Notes under the pieces: generated by a model
What the model was told of the DNA's origin: nothing
Database searches by the model: none
What the model saw: only the letters and a program-made list of their open reading frames with translations
Translations under genes and position numbers: made by a program
DNA from: JAVKDP01 sp040222185
Lineage (GTDB): Bacteria > Bacteroidota > Rhodothermia > Balneolales > Balneolaceae
NCBI GenBank assembly: GCA_040222185.1
Contig: JAVKDP010000088.1
Location: forward strand, 12,827-76,826
Length of the DNA stretch: 64,000 bases
Direction: 5' to 3'
In this document: in pieces, positions 18,151 to 28,790 of the stretch
Layout of the letters: the number at the start of each line of letters is the position of its first letter
Position numbering within the stretch: the stretch's first letter is position 1

Positions 18151-18256
18151 GTCATCCCGAATTTATTTCGGGATCCTTGTGAAGTTTATATATCATGTCA
18201 CATTCATTTCCGGATAAGAGCTAAACCATATGATACTGAAACGAGTTCAGGATGAC
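18151..18256. repeat. Dispersed palindromic repeats, copies 2 and 3 (facing pair)
   Basis: Copy 2 (18151-18176) contains ATCCCGAA-5-TTCGGGAT preceded by GTC. Copy 3 (18236-18256) contains CTGAA-5-TTCAG followed by GATGAC. The outer ends GTCATCC and GGATGAC are inverted with respect to each other over 106 bp. The 286-bp gap between the GH13 gene and the permease array holds nothing else I can recognise. Confidence 0.7.
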
Positions 18257-18284
18257 TTATTAGAGGGTTTCAATACTTTTTATA

Positions 18285-20909
18285 CTACTCGCTCTTTAAA
18301 CTATTTACCGGATTGGCGGTGGCGGTTCTAATCGATTTGTAGCTCACTGTTAGCAGAGCAATTCCGAAAGTTATTATTCCGGCGCCGATAAAAATCAGTG
18401 GGCTTACCGAAATTTTGAAAGCAAACTCCTGTAGCCAGTTCTGAGTAAAATACCATCCAATAGGTACAGCAATAATAAAACTGATACCCACCAGTTTGAG
18501 GAAGTCTTTATTCAATAGAGAAATAATTTGTAGAAGGTCAGCACCCAGTACTTTTCGAATACCAATCTCTTTTGTTCTTTGTTCAGTTACAAATGTTGCA
18601 AGTCCGAATAGTCCAAGACATGCAATTATAAGAGCCAGTAGTGTGAAGTAGTTGAAGATTGTTCCCAGGCGTAGATCAGATCTATACATATCGGTATAAG
18701 TATCATCAAGGAAAGAATAAGAAAACGGAAATGATGGAGAGAATTCTTTGAAAGTAGTCTCAAGTGTAGCAATGGTTTCCTGGACATTCTCAGAACTTAC
18801 TTTCGCTAACACATAGCGCTGGTTATTACCTGGTGCTAACATGATGGTAAGAGGTGCAATGTCCTGGTACAAAGACAAGAAGTTAAAATCCTTTACAACG
18901 CCTACAATGGTTCCCTGGCTACCCCATGGAGCAAAAGGTTTTCCAATAGCTTCGTCTGCTGTCCAGCCAACTTCTCTGAGTGTAGCTTCATTTACTAAGT
19001 AGTCGGTTGAGGTTTCTTTATAAAGCTCTTCGCTAAAGGAGCGTCCTACGATCACTTCGATGCCCAACATTTCTACAAAATTGAATCCAACAGGGGAGAT
19101 GTAGATATTTAAGTCTCTTTCTTCGTCCATTTCATCCCAGCCCGATACTATCGTACGGCTAGTCATACTTGTAGGCTGGTATTGCGAAGTACTAACCGAC
19201 TGAATAGATGGGTTTTTGAGCAATTCCTGTTCCAGCGTCTCATATCTATCCCAGAGTTGAGGGTCAGAACTGGAGACAGCGATTATTTGCTCTCTTTCTA
19301 AACCGGTATCGGTAGTCTGTATATACTCAAGTTGCTTAAATACTACTATTGAGCCAATTACGAGGACTATGGTTATCGTGAATTGCCCTACAACAAGCAG
19401 GTTTCGTAATAGTGTATTTCCCTTTCCGCCTTTTGCCTGGCTCTTAAGAATAAGTACAGGCTTTAACTTAGACATGTAAAATGCCGGGTAACTTCCGGAA
19501 AATATCCCAACAACCAGGCTGGTAGAAAGCGCAAGGAGCCAGAAATTCCAGCTCAGAAATATCTGTGAAGAAAGTTCACGGCCTACTAACTCGCTGAATG
19601 TTGGTAAAAAGGCAACAATGATAAAAGTTGCAGCAACAATACTTAACAAAGAGATTACTACAGCTTCTGATATGAATTGCATCATCAGGTTTGAACGGAT
19701 GGCCCCGATAACTTTTCGAACTCCTACTTCCTTAGCTCGGGTTAGAGACCGGGCTGTTGAAAGGTTCATGTAGTTCACACAAGCAATAAGTAAAATGATT
19801 ATGGCAATAATCGAAAACATGTAAACAAACTTGATGTCCCCTATCGAAGAAGCATTGAAGTTCAAATGTTTAGACTTCAGGTGAATATCTTCAAGCGGTT
19901 GCAATTGGTGAACAGGAAGTTTATCCATGTTGCCTTGATAATAATCGGTAGCTGCAATATAAGTATCGGCAAAGCCAGGGAGCTTTTTAGCAAACTCTTC
20001 TTCAGAAGTCCCTTCTTTTAGAGTAATGAAGGTATAAACATTGGTATTGCTCCACTCATCGAAATTATACTGATAATAAGGTGAGGTTTGATCATTTATC
20101 ACATACTGAAAGGTGAAATGCGAATTCTCCGGAACGTCTGCAACAACACCTGTTACCGTTTTGGTGACTGCTTTACCATTCGGATACACCTGGTCCATAC
20201 TTTTACCAATCGGGTTCTCCTCTCCAAAAAGCTTTTCTGACATGGTTTTGGTAAGAATGATAGAGCCGGGATCATTCAGTGCTGTTTCTCGGTTACCTTG
20301 AAGCCAATTGTAATCGAAAGTTTTAAAGAAATCTTCATCTGCAGCAACTCCCCACTCTATAAATGTGCGTTCTCCATTCATCATAAGAGTTCGGGAGTTA
20401 CCAAAATAAGAAGCATATTCAACTTCAGGAAAGTCTTCTTTAAGAGTTTTGGCCATCGCCGTTGGTGTTAGGGCGAACCAGTCAGAGCCCAGGTATTCGT
20501 TTCCAGGTTGTTGGGCTACTATTCGGTAGGTTCTGTCGCTATTCTGGTGAAAAGAATCATAAGTCAGTTCATATTGGATGAATAATCCGATAAGTACAAA
20601 ACAGGTTAGGCCAATCGAAAGCCCAAAAATGTTGATGAAAGAATAACTCTTTTGTTTTTTTAAACTGCGAAAAGCAATCTTGATATAATTTTTAAACATG
20701 CCAAGTGACCAATAGATTTTATGAATAGTTTTTGATGGGGCATAGCGGGCTACCTGCTGCCAGTACCATTTATTTGCGCTCTCTCTTCCTTCTGTCTCAA
20801 GGATATTCAGATAGTACTCTTCGAAATCGCCCAGGGTAGTTTTCCAGACGTCATCATAGAGCAGTTTGCTCAGTATCTTTTCTGCAATTTTTGGAGGCTT
20901 ATTTGTCAT
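18285..20909 (-). CDS. FtsX/MacB-like ABC permease, fourth of four tandem paralogues
   Basis: 874 residues. The N-terminal cytoplasmic prefix (about 1-70, PPKIAEKILSKLLYDDVWKT and ARYAPSKTIHK) is shared by all four paralogues. It is followed by two MacB_PCD + FtsX units: helix near SYSFINIFGLSIGL, a large extracytoplasmic domain, three helices with NYMNLSTARSLTRAKEVGVRK, a second periplasmic domain, and a final FtsX block with EQRTKEIGIRKVLGA. Eight membrane helices in total. Such proteins normally need a MacB/LolD-type ATPase; none is encoded nearby. Its start overlaps the preceding stop by 1 bp (TAATG). The function (export, lipoprotein handling or mechanotransmission) is unknown. Confidence 0.92.
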   Translation of the reverse strand: MTNKPPKIAEKILSKLLYDDVWKTTLGDFEEYYLNILETEGRESANKWYWQQVARYAPSKTIHKIYWSLGMFKNYIKIAFRSLKKQKSYSFINIFGLSIGLTCFVLIGLFIQYELTYDSFHQNSDRTYRIVAQQPGNEYLGSDWFALTPTAMAKTLKEDFPEVEYASYFGNSRTLMMNGERTFIEWGVAADEDFFKTFDYNWLQGNRETALNDPGSIILTKTMSEKLFGEENPIGKSMDQVYPNGKAVTKTVTGVVADVPENSHFTFQYVINDQTSPYYQYNFDEWSNTNVYTFITLKEGTSEEEFAKKLPGFADTYIAATDYYQGNMDKLPVHQLQPLEDIHLKSKHLNFNASSIGDIKFVYMFSIIAIIILLIACVNYMNLSTARSLTRAKEVGVRKVIGAIRSNLMMQFISEAVVISLLSIVAATFIIVAFLPTFSELVGRELSSQIFLSWNFWLLALSTSLVVGIFSGSYPAFYMSKLKPVLILKSQAKGGKGNTLLRNLLVVGQFTITIVLVIGSIVVFKQLEYIQTTDTGLEREQIIAVSSSDPQLWDRYETLEQELLKNPSIQSVSTSQYQPTSMTSRTIVSGWDEMDEERDLNIYISPVGFNFVEMLGIEVIVGRSFSEELYKETSTDYLVNEATLREVGWTADEAIGKPFAPWGSQGTIVGVVKDFNFLSLYQDIAPLTIMLAPGNNQRYVLAKVSSENVQETIATLETTFKEFSPSFPFSYSFLDDTYTDMYRSDLRLGTIFNYFTLLALIIACLGLFGLATFVTEQRTKEIGIRKVLGADLLQIISLLNKDFLKLVGISFIIAVPIGWYFTQNWLQEFAFKISVSPLIFIGAGIITFGIALLTVSYKSIRTATANPVNSLKSE

Positions 20910-23530
20910 TATTCACCCATTAAACTATCCACCGGGTTGGCAGTGGCTGTTTTAATTGATTTATAACTTACTGTGAGCAAAGCAATTCCAAAAGCAATGG
21001 CTCCGGTAGTTATGAATATTGCTGGACCAACATTGATTTTATAAGCAAAGTTCTCCAGCCAGTTATTTGACAAATACCACCCAATAGGTAGCGAAATCAG
21101 AAAGCTTATTCCGATTAATTTTAGAAAGTCTTTATTGAGTAGAGTGACGATTTGGAAAATATCAGCACCAAGTACCTTTCGAATACCAATTTCTTTGGTT
21201 CTCTGCTCCATCATGAAAGCAGCCAGGCCAAATAAACCCATACAAGCTATGATTAAACCCAGGATGGTGAAATAATTAAATATTCTACCCAGCGTAAGTT
21301 CATTCTGGTACAGGTTGTTAAACACATCATCCAGGAAGGCATATTGAAATGGGTAGTCGGGAGACAAAGCCGCCACTTCCTGTTCTACAAAAGCGATAGT
21401 CTCTTGTAAATTGGCAGGGTTAACTTTCATTATTAAGTAGCTGTGACGAGTAGCAGGTTCCTGTCTCAAAAGTAAAGGACCAATAGTTGAGTGGTATGAG
21501 AGATAGTTAAAATCTTTTACCACGCCAATAATTTTGCCTTCCTGCCTCCATAGTGTAAAATCTTTACCAACGGCTTCTTCAGGAGTCCAGCCAATCCTGC
21601 TTGCCATAGTTTCATTTACAATCATCTTTAAGGTACTGTCAGAAAGGTCGTTCGTAAAAGTATTACCGGCTATAAGATCAATTCCCAGGAGTTCAAGATA
21701 GTTCACATTTACACCACCAGTATATGTGCGAAGCAGCTCGTCTTCTCCTTTTCCATCCCACCTGACACCACTGGTTTGGCTGCGTATATCAGAAGGGAGG
21801 TACCCGCCTGTTGAAACAGAAAGAATATTGGAGTTTGATGCAAGCCTTTGGGAAATCGCATCATAATTATTCATAAACTCAGGATCATCGATCTTAACGG
21901 TAAAGATTTGATCCCGATCATAGCCCGAGTCACTGGACTTAATAAAGTTCAATTGTTGAAAGATTACAATGGAACCAATGATCAGGATATTGGTAATTGC
22001 GAATTGTCCGACTACTAAAATATTTCTCAATCTTCTGTTTCCGGACCCGCCTTTCACCTGGTTTTTAAAAATACCAATAGGTTTTAATGCTGACATGAAG
22101 AGTGCCGGATAACTTCCTGCTATTAATCCAACTAATAAACCCGTTCCAATCAGGACAACCCAAAAAACCGGGTTAAGAAATAATACAGGCTCAATGCTTC
22201 GGTCTACCAGGCCAGAGAAAGAAGGTAGGATCAGGAACATAATGATAAAGGCGAATATGATTCCGATAAAAGAGAAGATCACAGCTTCAGCCGAGAACTG
22301 CATCATGATGTTGGAGCGAAAAGCACCATTTACCTTTCGAACGCCAACCTCTTTAGCACGATTCATAGACCGGGCTGTAGCAAGGTTCATATAATTAACA
22401 CAGGCAATAATTAGTATAACCAGCGCTATCGCGGAAAGCATATACACGTATTTAATATCTCCCAGCTTTCCCGGGTTAAAATTGATATTTGTCGATTTTA
22501 AATGAACATCAGCTATAGGAACCAGTTCAAAATTAGGAAGGTTCTCAGGATTGTTCTCGTAATATGAGTTTTTAAGTAGATTAGGGTCTATAACACTTGA
22601 AATCCTGGGAATTAAATCATCCGGGTTCACACCAGGGCTGATTTTGATATACGAGTACTCATTATTATTGAACCAATAGGTGCTCTCACGTTCATAATTA
22701 TCAAGCGAGAAATTTGGTACGATATAGTCGAGTATGAGCTGCGAATTTGAAGGAATGTCTTTGATTACGCCTGATACTGTTCTTGTGAGAGGCTCATCAT
22801 CATCAGAATCAAAAAAGATATCCCGCCCCATTGGGTTTGCATTTCCAAAATACTTTGAGGCCAGGCTTTCAGTAATAATAATGGACTCAGGGTTGGTGAA
22901 GGAAGAAGAAGGGCTGCCAGAAATCCACTCAACAGTGAAAATATCAAAGAAATTCTGGTCAGTATCGATGCCTGATTCATAAAAAGAATAATCATCTACT
23001 TTAAGCAGTGCTTCATTTTCACTGAACGAAGACGAGGCTTCAACACCATCAAAATCATCAGCTAATGCAATAGTTAATGGCATAGGATTAACACCAAACC
23101 AGCTGGAACCCATATAATTTTCTTCAGGTGCTTCACGAACGATACGGTAAATGCGGTCAGAATCTTCATGGAAAGTATCATAGCTTAATTCATGAGTAAT
23201 ATAGATTCCGATCAGTAGAAAACTGGCAAGCCCGATTCCAAGGCCGAATATATTTATGAATGAATAACTCTTGTTTTTAAGGATACTGCGATAAGCAATT
23301 TTCAGGTAATTCTTAAACATTCCGGCACTCCAGTAGAGTTTATGTGTAAATTTTGATGGTGCATATTGGAGTATTTGTCTCCAGTACCACCGATTAGCTT
23401 TAGATTTTCCATCCCTATCTGAGAGGTAAGCATATTGTTCTTCGAAATCTCCGAGCGTCGTTTTCCAGACATCGTCATAGAGTAGCTTACTCAGAAGCTT
23501 TTGTGCTATTTTAGGTGGTTTCTTCTTCAT
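20909..23530 (-). CDS. FtsX/MacB-like ABC permease, third of four tandem paralogues
   Basis: 873 residues with the same plan as its neighbours: prefix PPKIAQKLLSKLLYDDVWKT, then two MacB_PCD/FtsX halves with MNRAKEVGVRKVNGAFRSN and MEQRTKEIGIRKVLGADIFQ. It is closest to the paralogue at 23530-26157. The two share a 128-bp block that is identical except for one base (21939-22066 here), far above the similarity of the flanks, which points to recent gene conversion. Start and stop overlaps with both neighbours are 1 bp. No ATPase partner is encoded in the window. Confidence 0.92.
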   Translation of the reverse strand: MKKKPPKIAQKLLSKLLYDDVWKTTLGDFEEQYAYLSDRDGKSKANRWYWRQILQYAPSKFTHKLYWSAGMFKNYLKIAYRSILKNKSYSFINIFGLGIGLASFLLIGIYITHELSYDTFHEDSDRIYRIVREAPEENYMGSSWFGVNPMPLTIALADDFDGVEASSSFSENEALLKVDDYSFYESGIDTDQNFFDIFTVEWISGSPSSSFTNPESIIITESLASKYFGNANPMGRDIFFDSDDDEPLTRTVSGVIKDIPSNSQLILDYIVPNFSLDNYERESTYWFNNNEYSYIKISPGVNPDDLIPRISSVIDPNLLKNSYYENNPENLPNFELVPIADVHLKSTNINFNPGKLGDIKYVYMLSAIALVILIIACVNYMNLATARSMNRAKEVGVRKVNGAFRSNIMMQFSAEAVIFSFIGIIFAFIIMFLILPSFSGLVDRSIEPVLFLNPVFWVVLIGTGLLVGLIAGSYPALFMSALKPIGIFKNQVKGGSGNRRLRNILVVGQFAITNILIIGSIVIFQQLNFIKSSDSGYDRDQIFTVKIDDPEFMNNYDAISQRLASNSNILSVSTGGYLPSDIRSQTSGVRWDGKGEDELLRTYTGGVNVNYLELLGIDLIAGNTFTNDLSDSTLKMIVNETMASRIGWTPEEAVGKDFTLWRQEGKIIGVVKDFNYLSYHSTIGPLLLRQEPATRHSYLIMKVNPANLQETIAFVEQEVAALSPDYPFQYAFLDDVFNNLYQNELTLGRIFNYFTILGLIIACMGLFGLAAFMMEQRTKEIGIRKVLGADIFQIVTLLNKDFLKLIGISFLISLPIGWYLSNNWLENFAYKINVGPAIFITTGAIAFGIALLTVSYKSIKTATANPVDSLMGE
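21939..22066. repeat. Near-identical 128-bp block shared with 24563-24690
   Basis: Inside the third permease gene. 127 of 128 bases match the second permease gene by direct reading, without gaps. It encodes the stretch around the start of the second half (RRLRNILVVGQFAITNILI). Confidence 0.85.
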
Positions 23531-26157
23531 TATTCTCCTTTCAAGCTATCTACGGGGTTTGCAGTCGCTGTGCTAACGGATTTATAACTTACAGTTAGAA
23601 TTGCTATCCCAAATGCGATAATCGCTGTTGAAATAAAGATTACTGGACCAACGGTGATTTTATAAGCAAAGTTTTCAAGCCAGTTGTTTGCCAGATACCA
23701 ACCTAAGGGGAGCGAAATCACAAAGCTTATCCCGATGAGCTTGAAGAAGTCTTTATTGAGCAAAGTGACAATTTGGAAAATATCGGCTCCCAGTACTTTT
23801 CGGATACCGATCTCTTTGGTGCGCTGTTCCATCATAAACGCCGCTAGACCGAATAAGCCCATACAAGCTATGATCAAAGCAAGCACAGTGAAATAGTTAA
23901 AAATCTTTCCAAGCGACAGCTCATTTTGATATATGTTGTTAAATGCATCGTTTAAAAAAGCATATTCTATCGGATAATTTGGAGAAAGCTTTTTGATTTC
24001 TGCATCAACAAAGGCAATGGTCTCTTGGATATTTTTTGGGTTAAGTTTCAGTAACAATACGCCTTGTCTCTCGATATTTTCATACCGGAGTAATAATGGA
24101 GCCATCGAAAAGTGGTAGGAAAGAAAGTTGAAGTCTTCAATCACCCCAATAATTTTGGAGTCGCGTCTCCAAAAGATAAAATCTTTTCCAACGGCCTCTT
24201 CAGGAGTCCAACCAATACTTCTTGCCATGGTTTCATTTATTACCAGGTGGTTTGAGGAATCTGTATCCATTTCTTTATTGAACGTTCGGCCAGCCAGCAC
24301 ATCAATACCAAGCAGCTCTATATAGTCCACATTTATCATTGCGTTATAGGTTCTTAGTACTTCATCCTCTCCTTTGCCCTCCCAACTTACACCAGTTGTT
24401 AGATTTCTAATATCTGATGGAACCTCTCTGGCCGAACTTACCTCAAGAATATCCGATTGAGATTCGAATAATAACTCAAGAGCCCCATAATGCTCCATTA
24501 ATTCGGGGTCCTTTATAGTTACCGCTAAAACCTGATCCCGGTCATAGCCTGAATCGCTCGATTTAATAAAGTTCAATTGTTGAAAGATTACAATGGAACC
24601 AACGATCAGGATATTGGTAATTGCGAATTGTCCGACTACTAAAATATTTCTCAATCTTCTGTTTCCGGACCCGCCTTTCACCTGGTTTTTGAAGATTCCA
24701 ATCGGTTTTAACGCCGACATAAAAAAGGCGGGATAACTTCCTGCGACTAAGCCAACGAACAATCCAGTTCCAATTAATACGAGCCAAAAAGGTAGAGTAA
24801 GAAAAAGGTTTGTATCAAAACTGCGATCAACCAATTCTGAAAAAGCGGGCAGTATCAAAAATAAAGTTACGAAGGCGATTACGATTCCAATCATTGCGAA
24901 TATGACTGCCTCAGCGGTGAACTGCATTATTATATTAGAACGAAAAGCCCCATTTACTTTGCGCACGCCTACTTCTTTGGCACGATTCATAGAGCGAGCC
25001 GTAGCTAAATTCATATAATTCACACAAGCAATAATAAGGATGACGAATGCAATTGCAGAAAGCATATAGATATACTGAGCGTCACCTACCTTTCCCGGAT
25101 TAAAATTGATTTCTGAAGATTTCAGGTGAACCTCTTTTGCGGGAATTAGCACAAAATTAGGCAGTTGTTCTGGATTCTCCTGGTAGTAAGGTATACTCGA
25201 TAATTTCGGATGCATTAACTCGATGAACCTAGGAATCAAGTCTTCCGGATTTGTGTCAGGGGATAGTTTTATATATGAATACGAATTACTATTAACCCAG
25301 GAAGTACTTTCATTTTCGTAATGCCCAATTGAGAAACTCGGGATAATGAAATTTAATTCTAGCTGAGTATTTGAAGGAAGATCGGAGATCAAACCTGTTA
25401 CTATCCTCTCTTTTGGAGTATCGTTTTCAGAATGAAAAAAAATACTCTTACCCATGGGGTTTGTATCTCCAAAATGCTTTTTTGCGAGAGATTGAGTTAA
25501 AATAATTGACTCGGGATTTTTAAAGGAAGCAGCAGGACTTCCTAGAATCCACTCTATGGTAAAAACATCAAAAAAATCCAGATCAGTATGTATCCCAGAT
25601 TCATAAAATGAATTCTGATCTATTCTAAATAAAGCATTAGACTCTTGAAAAGCTGTTGAATGTTCAATGCCTGTAAAATCATCGGCTAATGCAATGGATA
25701 GTGCCATAGGGCTTACTCCATACAAACCTGTACCTAAATATTGTTCAGTGGGTAATTCACGAACAATTCGATAGATCCGATCTGAGTCTTTATGAAAGGT
25801 ATCATAGCTTAATTCATGAGCGATATAAATTCCGATTAATAGGAAACTGGCGAGACCTACAGCTAAGCCGGAAATATTAATAAAGGAGTAGCTCTTATTT
25901 TTAAGGATACTGCGGTAAGCAATTTTCAGATAGTTCTTAAACATTCCGGCACTCCAGTAAAGTTTATGTGTAAATTTTGATGGTGCGTATCGAAGTATTT
26001 GTTTCCAGTACCATCGGTTAGCTTTCGATTTGCCTTCCTTTTCCATCAGATAGCTATATCGTTCTTCGAAATCTCCGAGCGTCGTTTTCCAGACGTCGTC
26101 ATAGAGTAGCCTACTCAGAAGCTTTTGTGCTATTTTGGGTGGCTTCGGATTACTCAC
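23530..26157 (-). CDS. FtsX/MacB-like ABC permease, second of four tandem paralogues
   Basis: 875 residues. The start is a GTG at 26157 that overlaps the previous stop by 8 bp. It is chosen because the product then begins MSNPKPPKIAQKLLSRLLYD, in register with the MNNRPPK, MKKKPPK and MTNKPPK starts of the paralogues. Architecture as the others: prefix, MacB_PCD, three helices, second MacB_PCD, terminal FtsX with KEIGIRKVLGADIF. Closest relative is the 20909-23530 gene. Part of the PadR-led operon. Confidence 0.92.
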   Translation of the reverse strand: MSNPKPPKIAQKLLSRLLYDDVWKTTLGDFEERYSYLMEKEGKSKANRWYWKQILRYAPSKFTHKLYWSAGMFKNYLKIAYRSILKNKSYSFINISGLAVGLASFLLIGIYIAHELSYDTFHKDSDRIYRIVRELPTEQYLGTGLYGVSPMALSIALADDFTGIEHSTAFQESNALFRIDQNSFYESGIHTDLDFFDVFTIEWILGSPAASFKNPESIILTQSLAKKHFGDTNPMGKSIFFHSENDTPKERIVTGLISDLPSNTQLELNFIIPSFSIGHYENESTSWVNSNSYSYIKLSPDTNPEDLIPRFIELMHPKLSSIPYYQENPEQLPNFVLIPAKEVHLKSSEINFNPGKVGDAQYIYMLSAIAFVILIIACVNYMNLATARSMNRAKEVGVRKVNGAFRSNIIMQFTAEAVIFAMIGIVIAFVTLFLILPAFSELVDRSFDTNLFLTLPFWLVLIGTGLFVGLVAGSYPAFFMSALKPIGIFKNQVKGGSGNRRLRNILVVGQFAITNILIVGSIVIFQQLNFIKSSDSGYDRDQVLAVTIKDPELMEHYGALELLFESQSDILEVSSAREVPSDIRNLTTGVSWEGKGEDEVLRTYNAMINVDYIELLGIDVLAGRTFNKEMDTDSSNHLVINETMARSIGWTPEEAVGKDFIFWRRDSKIIGVIEDFNFLSYHFSMAPLLLRYENIERQGVLLLKLNPKNIQETIAFVDAEIKKLSPNYPIEYAFLNDAFNNIYQNELSLGKIFNYFTVLALIIACMGLFGLAAFMMEQRTKEIGIRKVLGADIFQIVTLLNKDFFKLIGISFVISLPLGWYLANNWLENFAYKITVGPVIFISTAIIAFGIAILTVSYKSVSTATANPVDSLKGE
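24563..24690. repeat. Near-identical 128-bp block shared with 21939-22066
   Basis: Partner of the block in the third permease gene; one difference in 128 bases. The flanking DNA is clearly more diverged. Confidence 0.85.
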
Positions 26158-28789
26158 TTCTCAAACTGTTAACAGGATTAGTTGATGCCGTTTTGAAAGA
26201 CTTATAGCTTACAGTTATGAGTGCCACAACAATGGCTGATAATCCGGCTGCTATGAATATAGAAGGGCCAAGACTGATCTTATATGCGAAATCCTGAAGC
26301 CAGGTATTCATCGCATACCAACCAATTGGGACTGCGATAACAAAACTCAAACCGATAAGTTTCATAAAGTCTTTATTTACGAGGGTGAGAATCTGAACCA
26401 GGTTTGCACCCAAAACTTTACGAATCCCTATTTCCTTCGCTCTTTGCTCCATCATAAACGAAGCCAGCCCGAACAAGCCTATGGAGGCTATAAAAAGGGC
26501 AAGAATTGTAAAGGCATTGAACAGGGTTCCAAGATTAATATCTGTTCTGTAAATATTATCAAAGGCATCATCCAGAAAAGAATATTCAAAAGGGTAGTCT
26601 GGAGAGAATGCCGTAACCGTTTTCTCTACAAAAGCTATGGTTTCTGGTAAGTTCTCCGGCCGTACTTTTAGTAAGAGATAATTAAAACTAAGGTAGTCGT
26701 ATTCTGCTGGATTAATTAATGATAGAATTAATGGTTTTCTTTCATCCCGAAAGGACAAAAAATTAAAGTCTTCTATAACGCCTACCACAGGCCCTTCTTG
26801 TTGCCACATTTTCATGGTTGTACCAATTACTTCTTCCGGGGTAAATCCCATTCCTTTGACGGCAGACTTATTAAGAATAAACGCTTGTTCTGCATCCGTT
26901 GGAAAATCCTCCGAAAAATATCTTCCAGTTATCAAGTTTATGTCCAACATCTCCAGATAGTTATAGCCAATATCATTTCTATAAAATTGCACTCTCTCTT
27001 CTCTCCCGCTCCAGTTAACACCAGATGTGCTACCTTGAATTTCTGTTGGGAGGGATTCGCCGGAAGAAACCATTACGATATGTGGATTCGTTATTAGTCT
27101 CTGGGTAATAGTATCATAGTGTTTAGCAAAATTTTCATCCTTAATCCGAACAGTAAGTATTTGATCTCTGGTATAGCCTACATCTGCAGACCGGATATAA
27201 TCCATTTGTTGAAAAATGACGATAGAGCATATGATGAGAATGGTCGTAATCGCAAATTGCCCGGTTACAAGAGTATTCCTCATGAGCGAATTTCCTTTTC
27301 CTCCCTTGGTGTGACTTTTAAAAATGCCCGCAGGTTTTAAAGACGACATATAGAATGCCGGGTAGCTTCCTGCAAGTATCCCAATAATAGAACTGATACC
27401 GAGTACAGAAATCCAGAACAGAGGCGACATAAATAACCCTGCTCCAATATTACGGTTAATCAGGCTACTAAACGGTTCCAGGAATAGCCATACTAATAGC
27501 ACAGCGAAAGAAATACTGAAAAAAGAAAGCAGTACCGCTTCTGATATGAATTGCATGATCAGATTAGAACGAAGTGCACCAATCACCTTTCGAACACCAA
27601 CTTCTTTAGCACGCATTACAGCTCGGGCCGTCGCCAGATTCATGTAATTCACACAGGCAATCAGAAGTATGATTAATCCAATTAAGGAGAATATATACAC
27701 ATATTTTATATCACCGGGTGTACCACCGCTATGTCTGAGATGGGATGATTTGAGATGAATATCATGAAGGGGCTGAAATGCTAATTTAGGAATCAAATGA
27801 GGCTGTTTTCCATAGTAATTCAGATCCATCATTTGAGCGTTGTAGTACTCGGTGATGTCAGCTAGTAAATCGACATTCAATGTGTTCTCTTTGTTAAGTT
27901 TTGCATAGGTGAAATATCCATTACTATCCCAGTGATCCAGATTCCCTTCATGCCAGCTGCTTGATTTTTCATTCGTTACAAAATGGAAGAAAAGATGCGA
28001 TGTTTGGGGCAGATCTTCGATTACCCCGGTAATCATTTTCACTATTGGTTCAGTCTCATACTCAGGGATTATTTCAAGTGATTCACCAACAGGGTTTTTA
28101 TTCCCGAACAGCTTTTCTGCTAGTGATTCAGTCAAAATAATAGAAGAAGGATCATCGAGTGCTGTTGCAGGATTGCCTTGCAGCCAGGTATAGCTGAATG
28201 TTTGAAAGAATTCACCCCCGGCATATAACCCCTTTTCAAAAAAAGAGGATTCATCCATTCTGATTAGTCCTTCATACCTGGAAACGTAGGTGGTATGATC
28301 GAAATGGGAGAAGTTATCTTTTAATCCTGAGTGCAGTGGGATCGGAGTAACAGCGTGCCACGCAGAACCCTGATGTTGTTCGGCGGGCCTTTCACGAACA
28401 ACTCGATATATCTGTTCAGAATCTTCAAAATGCTTGTCATAGCTCAATTCATGTTGTACAAACAAACCAATAAGCAGGAAGCTTGCCAGCCCTATTGCTA
28501 AGCCTGAGGTATTTATGAATGAATAGCTTTTATTCTTTCGGAGGTTTCTAAGAGAAATTTTAAGGTAATTTTTAAACATTCCAGCCGTCCAATACAGTTT
28601 GTGTATAATTTTCGAGGGAGCGTATCGGAGTACCTGAGACCAGTACCAGCGATTTGCTTTTGATTTGCCTTCCTTTTCTAACAGGTAGGAATACTGTTCC
28701 TCGAAGTCACCGAGAGTGGTTTTCCAGACATCGTCATAGAGCAACTTGCTCAGGATGGTTTCTGCTATTTTTGGAGGGCGGTTGTTCAT
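26150..28789 (-). CDS. FtsX/MacB-like ABC permease, first of four tandem paralogues
   Basis: 879 residues; the first permease after padR, with 1 bp between the PadR stop and its ATG. Prefix PPKIAETILSKLLYDDVWKT, then the two-half MacB_PCD/FtsX arrangement (AVMRAKEVGVRKVIGALRSN; MEQRAKEIGIRKVLGANLVQ). Its periplasmic domains differ most from the two middle paralogues and are closer in style to the last gene. The four copies probably assemble as homo- or heterodimers that share a distant ATPase; this is inference. Confidence 0.92.
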   Translation of the reverse strand: MNNRPPKIAETILSKLLYDDVWKTTLGDFEEQYSYLLEKEGKSKANRWYWSQVLRYAPSKIIHKLYWTAGMFKNYLKISLRNLRKNKSYSFINTSGLAIGLASFLLIGLFVQHELSYDKHFEDSEQIYRVVRERPAEQHQGSAWHAVTPIPLHSGLKDNFSHFDHTTYVSRYEGLIRMDESSFFEKGLYAGGEFFQTFSYTWLQGNPATALDDPSSIILTESLAEKLFGNKNPVGESLEIIPEYETEPIVKMITGVIEDLPQTSHLFFHFVTNEKSSSWHEGNLDHWDSNGYFTYAKLNKENTLNVDLLADITEYYNAQMMDLNYYGKQPHLIPKLAFQPLHDIHLKSSHLRHSGGTPGDIKYVYIFSLIGLIILLIACVNYMNLATARAVMRAKEVGVRKVIGALRSNLIMQFISEAVLLSFFSISFAVLLVWLFLEPFSSLINRNIGAGLFMSPLFWISVLGISSIIGILAGSYPAFYMSSLKPAGIFKSHTKGGKGNSLMRNTLVTGQFAITTILIICSIVIFQQMDYIRSADVGYTRDQILTVRIKDENFAKHYDTITQRLITNPHIVMVSSGESLPTEIQGSTSGVNWSGREERVQFYRNDIGYNYLEMLDINLITGRYFSEDFPTDAEQAFILNKSAVKGMGFTPEEVIGTTMKMWQQEGPVVGVIEDFNFLSFRDERKPLILSLINPAEYDYLSFNYLLLKVRPENLPETIAFVEKTVTAFSPDYPFEYSFLDDAFDNIYRTDINLGTLFNAFTILALFIASIGLFGLASFMMEQRAKEIGIRKVLGANLVQILTLVNKDFMKLIGLSFVIAVPIGWYAMNTWLQDFAYKISLGPSIFIAAGLSAIVVALITVSYKSFKTASTNPVNSLRSE

Positions 28790-28790
28790 A

